From Erysipelotrichaceae bacterium UBA4808 (GTDB lineage: Bacteria; Bacillota_I; Bacilli_A; Erysipelotrichales; Erysipelotrichaceae), in assembly GCA_002402585.1 (NCBI GenBank), contig DHGC01000025.1:48313-112312 (forward strand): DNA of 64,000 bases, written 5' to 3'. The notes beneath the pieces were generated by a model. That model ran no database searches and was not told where the DNA came from. It worked only from the letters and a program-made list of their open reading frames with translations. The position numbers and the translations under genes are program-made. Below are positions 57,704-64,000 of this stretch, piece by piece; position 1 is the first letter of the stretch; each line of letters starts with the position of its first letter.

Positions 57704-59938
57704 TTTTATCAGTAATGAGCGAACCTTTACAAAAGCCGCTACAGCCTTATCCAATTGCTCACTTGTATGCATCGCAGTGACCATGACACGCACTCTTGCC
57801 CTACCTTTAGGAACAGTAGGATAAACGATAGGTGAAACATAGACACCTTCCTCGAGTAGATGCTTAGAGAATGAGACCGTTAATGCTTCATCTTTAAAGA
57901 AGACAGGTGTTATAGGCGTTTCTGAATGTCCGATTTCAAAACCAGCTTCTTTCATTTTCGCTTTAAAGTAATTGCCATTACGCCATACCGCCTTTGTCGC
58001 TTCGTCACTATCGGTGAGAAGTTTAACCGCTTCAATCAAAGCGCCTGTAACAGCTGGAGGTAGATTGGTTGAAAACAATAAAGGTCGTGCCCGATGCGAC
58101 AACCATTCCTTCATGACTTTACGTCCTGCGACATAACCACCAACAACACCAAAGGCTTTTGAAAGTGTACCAATCGTGAAATCAATGCGACCATGGAGTT
58201 TGAAGTGATCCACAGTTCCGCGTCCATTCTCACCCAAGACACCTGAACCGTGGGCATCATCCACATAGGTTAGACAATTGTATTCCTCTGCCAAAGCAAC
58301 GATTTCAGGTAATTTAGCCAAATCCCCATCCATCGAAAACACACCATCGGTGATGATCAAAACTTGCTTATACTTGTCACGTTTTTCTTTCAAGACGCGT
58401 TCGAGGTCTTGCATATCCGAGTGCTTAAAAACCGCTTTATCCGCTCTGGACAATCGAACACCATCAATGATAGAGGCATGATTCAGTTCATCCGAGACAA
58501 TCAAATCACCCGCTTGCGTAATCGCTTGGATGACGCCTGCATTGCAATTATATCCGGATTGAAAAACCAGTACGGCTTCTTCTTTTTTAAATTTTGCCAA
58601 GACATCTTCCAATTCTTCATGGATTGACATGTTTCCAACAATGGTCTTGACCGCACCAGCACCGACACCATAATCCTCAATCGCTTTGATTGCTGCAGCT
58701 TTCAGACGTGGGTGATTCGCAAAACCAAGATAGTTATTTGAACTCAAATTAATGACCTTGCGTCCATTTAATATGATTTCCGCATCGTTCGGCGTCTCTA
58801 CAATAGGGAGCTTGCGATAGACACCTTGTTGTTTCAGTTCATCAAGTTGATCTTCTAGAAACTTCAAATCATGCACACTCATTTTTTCCCCCTGATTGAA
58901 CATCAATACGATTTTACCACATTGGCCACTTTCCATGAGCGAAAAGGCCTCTTCATATTCAGTATAGGGCAAAACATGTGTAACCAGTTCTTTTAGATGA
59001 AGTTTCCCACTTTCAATCAAACCCTTAACTTGGTACCACGTGTCATACATTCTACGTCCTGTAATACCATGGATTTGAATCCCCTTGAAGACGATGTGTT
59101 TCGCTACATCGATCTCAACAGATTTCGTTGGGACACCCAGAATGGAAACCCTCCCACCGAGCTTTACAAACTCTAAAGACTGGTTCAATGCCTTCGCATT
59201 TCCCGACATTTCACACACCACATCAACCCCAAGACCATTTGTCAATTCTAAGACACGTTGAACGACATCCTCTTTTAGACTATGGATCGTTGCATCCGCT
59301 CCAATCGAGCGTGCAAGATCTAAACGATAATCATTGATATCAATCGCATAAACAACTCGAGCTCCTGCGGCTTTTGCCACGTCCACTGCCAACATGCCAA
59401 TGGGTCCAACCCCAACAATCGCAACGCTCTTTCCTACGACAGGACCAGAAAGAACTGTATGCACGGCATTGCCTAAAGGTTCTTGTATTGATGTATATTC
59501 AAAAGGTACGCTTTTATCATTGACCCATGCATTATCAGCTGGTACTGCAATGTATTCCGCAAAAGCGCCATCGCGATCGACGCCTAATACTTGTGTGTTG
59601 ACACAGATATGGCCTTGACCGGTACGACAGAACTCACACTCGTTACAAATGATATGCGTCTCACAGGACACATGGTCACCCAGCTTGATGCGTTTCACCC
59701 GTGATCCCACTTTTACAACGACACCTGCCAGTTCATGGCCCATGGTGTGAGGAAGAAGCTTGATGCGATTAGCAGCCCACGCATCCCAAGTATAGATATG
59801 TACGTCCGTACCACATATCGATGCGGCTTTAACTTGAATCAAAATCTCATGATCCTCAATCGTAGGTATTGGCTTATGCACCAATTCCATCCCTCTTCCA
59901 GGCTTCGTTTTACTTAAACTGATCATTGTTTCTTGCAT
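57701..59938 (-). CDS. Fused L-threonine 3-dehydrogenase / 2-amino-3-ketobutyrate CoA ligase
   Basis: Bifunctional 745-residue protein for threonine breakdown to glycine and acetyl-CoA. Residues 1-352 are a zinc alcohol-dehydrogenase-type Tdh: C41 in [16 protein letters not shown], a structural-zinc cysteine cluster, and the NAD motif GVGPIGM. Residues 353-745 are a complete Kbl: [26 protein letters not shown], and the PLP lysine in TLSKAFG. Each part has the length of the free enzyme. AGGGGG lies 5 nt before an in-frame ATG at 58882, exactly at the junction, so free Kbl may also be made. The Shine-Dalgarno for the full gene is AGGAG. Last gene of the degV operon. Confidence 0.95.
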   Translation of the reverse strand: MQETMISLSKTKPGRGMELVHKPIPTIEDHEILIQVKAASICGTDVHIYTWDAWAANRIKLLPHTMGHELAGVVVKVGSRVKRIKLGDHVSCETHIICNECEFCRTGQGHICVNTQVLGVDRDGAFAEYIAVPADNAWVNDKSVPFEYTSIQEPLGNAVHTVLSGPVVGKSVAIVGVGPIGMLAVDVAKAAGARVVYAIDINDYRLDLARSIGADATIHSLKEDVVQRVLELTNGLGVDVVCEMSGNAKALNQSLEFVKLGGRVSILGVPTKSVEIDVAKHIVFKGIQIHGITGRRMYDTWYQVKGLIESGKLHLKELVTHVLPYTEYEEAFSLMESGQCGKIVLMFNQGEKMSVHDLKFLEDQLDELKQQGVYRKLPIVETPNDAEIILNGRKVINLSSNNYLGFANHPRLKAAAIKAIEDYGVGAGAVKTIVGNMSIHEELEDVLAKFKKEEAVLVFQSGYNCNAGVIQAITQAGDLIVSDELNHASIIDGVRLSRADKAVFKHSDMQDLERVLKEKRDKYKQVLIITDGVFSMDGDLAKLPEIVALAEEYNCLTYVDDAHGSGVLGENGRGTVDHFKLHGRIDFTIGTLSKAFGVVGGYVAGRKVMKEWLSHRARPLLFSTNLPPAVTGALIEAVKLLTDSDEATKAVWRNGNYFKAKMKEAGFEIGHSETPITPVFFKDEALTVSFSKHLLEEGVYVSPIVYPTVPKGRARVRVMVTAMHTSEQLDKAVAAFVKVRSLLIK
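58880..58893 (-). promoter_or_regulatory. Internal ribosome binding site and start at the Tdh-Kbl junction
   Basis: AGGGGG (58893-58888), AAAAA, ATG (58882-58880), in frame with the fusion. It decides whether a separate 393-residue Kbl is also translated. Confidence 0.65.
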
Positions 59939-59947
59939 AGCGCACTC

Positions 59948-60298
59948 CTATTGGCCTTCTTTAAAGCCAAGTTCGAATAGAATCGATTCACATTTTAGAA
60001 TGAAACTATCTTCACTGAACCAACTAAAATCAAAGAATATTCCTTTTCCACTACCTGAACCCACACAACTCACTTTGCACTGACCATTGTAATCGCTGAT
60101 CAACACACTCAAACTTACTCGACTGTTGGCTCGATTATAGTATTGATCATAAACCAAGAAGTAAACTTTCTTGTCATACATCGTCCTAACTTCATCATGA
60201 ACCAGTTTGATGGAAATTGCACTCGCTAACAAATCTTTTTTAAGTTTTTGATATACAAGCGCTTCATTCATATCTCCTATATAAATTCGATTAGCCAT
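59948..60298 (-). CDS. DUF6054-like protein, unknown function
   Basis: 116 residues from the ATG at 60298, which overlaps the ThiF-like stop by 8 nt and has GGGG 6 nt upstream. The longer frame was rejected. A central NRANSRVSLSVLISDYNG followed by a glycine/serine-rich VGSGSGKGIFF and an acidic end recall DUF6054 proteins. No membrane segment or catalytic motif is visible. It sits between a ThiF-like E1 enzyme and Tdh-Kbl. Confidence 0.65.
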   Translation of the reverse strand: MANRIYIGDMNEALVYQKLKKDLLASAISIKLVHDEVRTMYDKKVYFLVYDQYYNRANSRVSLSVLISDYNGQCKVSCVGSGSGKGIFFDFSWFSEDSFILKCESILFELGFKEGQ

Positions 60299-60995
60299 TA
60301 GCCGCCCCAAGTTCAATCGTTATGAATTCCATATTCAATAAATCAATGCTTAATAAACGACTTTTTAAACATGCCTCTTTGTTTAATAGAAATTTACAAG
60401 TTTCTGCGACTTGAATTGATGCGACAAATGATGCCGTGAATACAGGGTTTCCCAAGACCTTTTCTATACCTTTCTCATTGTCACTTTGATACAAATGATC
60501 AGCAATATTCGACTTAGGGTCAATAAACAAAACCTGCCCAAACCATGAGCCAATCGAACCATGGACACACGGAATATTCAATAACTTACAAGCATTAAAA
60601 AGGATCCTACGACTTGTAATGGAATCCAAAGCATCAATCACAATATCGGCGTCTCTTATAAGTTCAAGCGCATTGCCTTCACTTAAACGTTTCTTTAGGA
60701 CACGATACTCGAGTTCAGAATTAACCGCATGAAGACGCGCATAAGCGGCTGCTGTTTTATCTTGCCCAAGAACTGCTTCAGTCGCGAATACTTGTCGATT
60801 CAAATTGCTTTCTTCAACACAATCATGATCGATAAGAATCAAGGTTCCAATGCCTAAACGCGCACAATATTCACTTGCCCAGCCACCCAGACCACCCAAG
60901 CCAACAATCGCAACCGTAGATGCTTTTAAAACAGCTTGTTCATCCAAGCTTATCGTACTTTGATTCCGAAGATATCTTTGTTCAAACATTGCCAT
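60291..60995 (-). CDS. ThiF/MoeB/HesA-family E1-like adenylating enzyme
   Basis: 234 residues. The ATP-binding GLGGLGGWASEYCARLGIG, the Arg-finger-like NLNRQ, the catalytic lysine in DKTAAA and the aspartate in DALDSITSRR are present. The zinc CxxC pairs and the C-terminal catalytic cysteine region of MoeB are missing. The family activates the C-terminus of ubiquitin-like sulfur carriers, or tRNA t6A (TcdA). No carrier protein gene (ThiS or MoaD) is nearby, so the substrate is open. The start overlaps degV by 14 nt. Confidence 0.85.
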   Translation of the reverse strand: MAMFEQRYLRNQSTISLDEQAVLKASTVAIVGLGGLGGWASEYCARLGIGTLILIDHDCVEESNLNRQVFATEAVLGQDKTAAAYARLHAVNSELEYRVLKKRLSEGNALELIRDADIVIDALDSITSRRILFNACKLLNIPCVHGSIGSWFGQVLFIDPKSNIADHLYQSDNEKGIEKVLGNPVFTASFVASIQVAETCKFLLNKEACLKSRLLSIDLLNMEFITIELGAANG

Positions 60996-61839
60996 TTTCT
61001 ACGACTTGGATGCCAATGCAATCCAAGCCAGTATGTGAAGAGATGACAGGCGCGATATGATGGATCGATATTTGTGCTTCTTGAACACCACGACTCAATA
61101 AAAGAGTTTTCGCTTCTAAAACACGTGACAAAGCATCACTATGGATGAGATATACATGAACATTTTCATTTATTTTGTTTGTAAGTGCATCCAAAACATA
61201 TTCAAGTGCTTTACGCTCAGTTCTAACTTTTGCTAGTACGTCGATACGTCCTTGACTGCTTTTATTCAGCTGTAATACAGGTTTGATCTTAAACATATTG
61301 GCCAATGAAGCTGCCAGAGGTGTCAAACGACCCCCTTGTTTTAAATAATCCAAATCATTAGGCAGAATCAATGTATTCGCTTGATCCGCAACTGCTTGAA
61401 GCCTCTCGACAATATCTAAAGATGAGAGATTTTCATCAATCAATAATTTTGCGATACTTACCAAATGTGTCTGTAACATGCAAGTGCTATGCGTTTCAAC
61501 GATGTGACAATCGATATCATGTTCACTTGCTGCTAAGCGAATGGATTGATAGGTGCTGGAAAGACCCGAAGACAAAGGAACCGCTATGATTTCTTCACAT
61601 CCATCTTCCTTGATTTTTAGAATGACGTCTTCGATGTGTTTAAACAAAGGCGTTGATGTTTTAGGAACCTTTTTATCTTTTAAAGCTTGTAGGATCTCTT
61701 CAATTTGAATCTCCACACCATCTTGGTAACTTTGATCATCAAGATGTACCATCAAAGGCACGAGATAAATACCAAGTTTTTGCGTATCCTCTAAATTCAA
61801 GCCGGAACCTGAGTCCGTTAATACTGCGATTTTCGACAT
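60982..61839 (-). CDS. DegV-family fatty-acid-binding protein (FakB-like)
   Basis: Lipid-binding protein of 285 residues that presents a fatty acid to the kinase FakA. The N-terminal AVLTDSGSGLNLEDTQKLGI (serine at the head-group site), the central PLSSGLSSTYQSI, and VETHSTCMLQ match DegV; the C-terminal HIAPVISSHTGLDCIGI also matches. FakA is encoded at 8380-10008. It is the first gene of the degV-thiF-DUF6054-tdh/kbl operon, with AGAGG before the ATG. Confidence 0.92.
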   Translation of the reverse strand: MSKIAVLTDSGSGLNLEDTQKLGIYLVPLMVHLDDQSYQDGVEIQIEEILQALKDKKVPKTSTPLFKHIEDVILKIKEDGCEEIIAVPLSSGLSSTYQSIRLAASEHDIDCHIVETHSTCMLQTHLVSIAKLLIDENLSSLDIVERLQAVADQANTLILPNDLDYLKQGGRLTPLAASLANMFKIKPVLQLNKSSQGRIDVLAKVRTERKALEYVLDALTNKINENVHVYLIHSDALSRVLEAKTLLLSRGVQEAQISIHHIAPVISSHTGLDCIGIQVVENGNV

Positions 61840-61862
61840 AAATACCTCTTTATTCAGTGTTC

Positions 61863-61871
61863 ATTATAACA
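61863..61871 (-). promoter_or_regulatory. degV operon promoter
   Basis: Extended -10 TGT-TATAAT (TATAAT at 61868-61863), with a leader of about 20 nt containing AGAGG. Confidence 0.6.
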
Positions 61872-61881
61872 TAGTTATGTT

Positions 61882-61911
61882 AAATAAAAGGCAAGTCATT
61901 CTGACTCACCT
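61882..61911 (-). terminator. Terminator of the ThyA-like gene
   Basis: AGGTGAGTCA (61911-61902) pairs with TGACTTGCCT (61898-61889), 10 bp with two G-T pairs around a GAA loop, followed by TTTATTT. Confidence 0.75.
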
Positions 61912-62540
61912 TTGCTTAACAACGTATACAAAGCCAATGCTTTATCATAATCTTCGTAATGAATATGACATGAGTCAATTATATGGTAGTAGGTTCCAGG
62001 CTCCACATTGATTCGCTTGCTCAAATATCTGTGAAAACTTGAGAACTCCGCAAGATTCATTAACAGTTTCTTGTATGCGTCCGATGAGTGTGAATGTGTA
62101 TGAAATTCAAGATGACCATGTTTGCGTCGTGCCCATAAGACAAGTGTACACGGTGAATAGAAAAAATCTTGATCTAAATTCTTATCCCACAAGGATATTT
62201 GAGCATCGCCCATGGGTTCAGCATAATTCAAAACTTTAACCATGTATTCTACTTGAGAACGAGGTTCATCAAACATACGATGGTGATAAATTTTCGTTGT
62301 TTCATGCACGACTTCATCTTCGCGATCACCCGTCACGATGAAATCACAAATTAGCTCCAAATCTTTAAGTGACATTGGAAACAGGCGATCGAAATTCGTT
62401 ATGTTATTGTCTTCAATTTCAAAAACGATCAACTCATCACTGAAATATTTATTATTATCCGTTCTCCCACCCATTTCGAAAAGGGTGATGAAAGCTTTAC
62501 GCCATGCTTCATTCAAATCATGTGCTTTAATGTTTATCAT
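61896..62540 (-). CDS. Thymidylate-synthase-like protein (short, archaeal-type)
   Basis: 214 residues. The order of motifs follows ThyA: QVEYMVKVL, AQISLWDKNLD, SPCTLVLWARR with the candidate catalytic Cys131, HSSDAYKKLLMNLAEF in place of the usual RSnDa...N, and a C-terminal HIIDSCHIHYEDYDKA like the conserved His/Tyr of the family. It resembles the short (about 220-residue) TS-like proteins of archaea. The arginine of the RS-D phosphate motif is replaced by histidine, so activity on dUMP is uncertain. Possible roles are dTMP synthesis or nucleotide hydroxymethylation. No ribosome site; leaderless start predicted. Confidence 0.6.
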   Translation of the reverse strand: MINIKAHDLNEAWRKAFITLFEMGGRTDNNKYFSDELIVFEIEDNNITNFDRLFPMSLKDLELICDFIVTGDREDEVVHETTKIYHHRMFDEPRSQVEYMVKVLNYAEPMGDAQISLWDKNLDQDFFYSPCTLVLWARRKHGHLEFHTHSHSSDAYKKLLMNLAEFSSFHRYLSKRINVEPGTYYHIIDSCHIHYEDYDKALALYTLLSKGESE

Positions 62541-62575
62541 AAATTAATTATGCCGAAATGCATGGCGTTTGTCTA
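62541..62575 (-). promoter_or_regulatory. Leaderless promoter of the ThyA-like gene
   Basis: TAGACA (62575-62570), a 17-nt spacer, CATAAT (62552-62547), TAATTT, then ATG at 62540. The correctly spaced -35 supports the -10 assignment. The -35 overlaps the stop of the GGDEF gene. Confidence 0.6.
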
Positions 62576-63913
62576 GTTGCGTTCTTTATCACGCTTATTC
62601 AGATACATCGCTTGGTCCGCTACCTCAAGCAATTCAGCCATGGAATTTCCGTCGTAAGGATAACACGCAGTCCCAAAACTAAATGTACACGAAATGACAG
62701 ATTCATTTGTTTTAATTGGTGTCTGTTTTACTTCTTCTTGAATTTCAAATAACTTATTTTGAATCAAAACACAATCCGCATTATAGAAAAGCCCAACAAA
62801 CTCATCACCACCGTAACGTGCAACGACATCGCTGCGACGAATTTTTTCCAATAAATCACTGGCGACTTTCTGTAAAACTTTATCCCCCATCACATGTCCG
62901 TATTGATCATTGACGGTCTTCAAATCATCCACATCAAAGAGCGCAACCACAAAGTGTTCATGCGTCCGTTTTGCTTTCATGATCATCTGTTCAAACTGTT
63001 CATTAAAATAATGACGATTATACAATTGCGTCAAAGAATCAAACATTGCCATACGTGACTTCTCTTGATAAAGTAATTGATTGCTGATGGCAATCTGGAT
63101 GTTTGTACTCACGAACTCCATGGATGCGATATCACTTTCATCAAAGGCATCTTCTTCCAATGAGTCCAAATTGATCATCGCATATAGATTCCCATTAACA
63201 TAAATCGGAGCACTTAATTCCGACTTGATATAAACGCGATCTCCTGCAAATGTTGTAACTGGATAAAAATGGTCATCATTTTCTATTCGTGAAATATTCG
63301 TGATGCGATCCATCATTCCATTAGAATTTCGATAAAGGAAAGATTCCACCAAAGGCAACTTCAAGTCTTCAATGTCTTTCCCAAAGCCAATGTAAGAAAC
63401 CACATCAAAAATATCACCATTTAATATGAAAATTGAACCTAGATTCGATTTTTCAATGGCACGCATCGCATTTTCTAGAATCAAGTAAAAAGTCTTCTGA
63501 ATATCCTCGATATGCAAAATTGACTGATTGATGTCCAGCATCAAATCCCGAAGTTTCGACAAACGTTTTAAATCGGTATCCACACTTAATTCTCGTTTTA
63601 AATCTTTAATAAATAACAAAACAGCGGCACGATTCTCATACCGAACCAATTGACCAACGACATCAAGGCTATATTTCTTTAGATCTCGACCAATTAGTCC
63701 AATATTTTTTGAAAGCGGTTCAATTGTATCTTTGAACTGTTCAAACAAAAAAGGATAACTGATATCAAATTCATGAGGATCAAAGATGGATCTGGTGTAT
63801 TCATCTAAAAAAATGATGCCTTGACCATCAAAGATGAGAAAGCCAAAAGGAACCATCGCTCTTAGTTTGCTCAACCATTCATTATTAATTGATTTTGGTT
63901 CTTGATTTATCAT
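62573..63913 (-). CDS. Cytosolic sensor diguanylate cyclase (PAS-like, GAF, GGDEF)
   Basis: Makes cyclic di-GMP from GTP. 446 residues with no membrane segment. A PAS-like N-terminal part (about 12-110) comes first, a GAF-like domain (about 120-275) follows, and the GGDEF domain is from about 285 to the end. The active site is ARYGGDEFVGLF, and an RxxD inhibitory site (RRSD) lies just before it, so product feedback is likely. The start has no clear Shine-Dalgarno; the 5' UTR is predicted to be about 10 nt. No c-di-GMP phosphodiesterase or receptor is in the window. Confidence 0.92.
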   Translation of the reverse strand: MINQEPKSINNEWLSKLRAMVPFGFLIFDGQGIIFLDEYTRSIFDPHEFDISYPFLFEQFKDTIEPLSKNIGLIGRDLKKYSLDVVGQLVRYENRAAVLLFIKDLKRELSVDTDLKRLSKLRDLMLDINQSILHIEDIQKTFYLILENAMRAIEKSNLGSIFILNGDIFDVVSYIGFGKDIEDLKLPLVESFLYRNSNGMMDRITNISRIENDDHFYPVTTFAGDRVYIKSELSAPIYVNGNLYAMINLDSLEEDAFDESDIASMEFVSTNIQIAISNQLLYQEKSRMAMFDSLTQLYNRHYFNEQFEQMIMKAKRTHEHFVVALFDVDDLKTVNDQYGHVMGDKVLQKVASDLLEKIRRSDVVARYGGDEFVGLFYNADCVLIQNKLFEIQEEVKQTPIKTNESVISCTFSFGTACYPYDGNSMAELLEVADQAMYLNKRDKERN

Positions 63914-63931
63914 TGTTTAGTCACATTTCTA

Positions 63932-63960
63932 ATTCTAAACAATCTATTTTTCAATTACAA
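63932..63960 (-). promoter_or_regulatory. GGDEF gene promoter
   Basis: TTGTAA (63960-63955), a 17-nt spacer, TAGAAT (63937-63932). The transcript would have a very short leader. Confidence 0.5.
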
Positions 63961-63970
63961 TCAATACTTA

Positions 63971-63994
63971 AATAAAAACAGCCATTAGCTGTTT
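63971..63994 (-). terminator. Terminator of a - strand gene beyond the right edge
   Basis: AAACAGC-TAATG-GCTGTTT, a 7-bp stem, followed by TTATTT on the - strand. It marks the end of a gene that lies outside the window. Confidence 0.7.
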
Positions 63995-64000
63995 AATTTT

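Noticed and set aside
63914..63931. A leaderless start for the GGDEF gene.
   Set aside because: The -10 box TAGAAT lies 18 nt before the ATG, and the nearer ATG is followed immediately by TGA, so it does not fit the 6-nt pattern.

Overview
The window is a gene-dense stretch of core chromosome from a low-GC Gram-positive bacterium. Two replicative DNA polymerases (PolC and DnaE), a prescission-type L27 with its Prp protease, the Asp23/FakA pair, a valine T-box, PPDK and rubredoxin point to Bacillota. The 976-residue, short-armed SMC recalls Erysipelotrichia and Mollicutes, so an Erysipelotrichia-like organism is my best inference. TGA is used as a stop in several genes, so this is not a code-4 Mollicute. 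I found no prophage, insertion sequence, CRISPR array, rRNA or tRNA. Only four protein genes (HAD phosphatase, yggS, rubredoxin, mutY) lie on the + strand. The rest run on the - strand, which is probably the leading strand.

Layout, left to right (most operons are read right to left). 0-10.4 kb: asp23-fakA-recG-rnc-gltD-like-polC. 10.4-13.2 kb: murG-murB-divIB, with a divergent HAD phosphatase. 13.9-18.2 kb: rhodanese, ruvAB, and rplU-prp-rpmA-obg behind an L21-type leader. 18.2-24.7 kb: dnaE, a two-component system, a methyltransferase and a DUF554 protein. 24.8-32.8 kb: smc-ftsY-ylxM-ackA-nrnA and a large membrane protein of unknown function. 32.9-38.3 kb: bcp, a GH13 glucosidase, yggS, an aminotransferase, a DUF1287 protein and rubredoxin. 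38.4-44.0 kb: ADP-ribosylglycohydrolase, PfkB kinase, lactonase, and PPDK. 44.1-47.5 kb: T-box-controlled GNAT and valS. 47.5-53.3 kb: typA-tgt-queA-queH (queuosine), divergent from mutY, with a candidate small RNA between them. 53.3-57.6 kb: gnd-zwf-patatin, and a nitroreductase. 57.7-61.8 kb: degV, a ThiF-like gene, DUF6054 and a fused Tdh-Kbl gene. 61.9-63.9 kb: a thymidylate-synthase-like protein and a GGDEF protein.

The most interesting signals are regulatory. At seven transcription starts a -10 box lies exactly 6 nt before an ATG with no Shine-Dalgarno sequence, which predicts leaderless mRNAs. One of these drives an 8-codon minigene whose stop overlaps the dnaE start. A structured small-RNA candidate with a C-rich loop sits between typA and mutY, and part of its loop is perfectly complementary to the ppdK ribosome binding site. 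The Tdh-Kbl fusion keeps an internal Shine-Dalgarno and ATG exactly at the domain junction. All functional names come from reading motifs by eye; no database search was possible.
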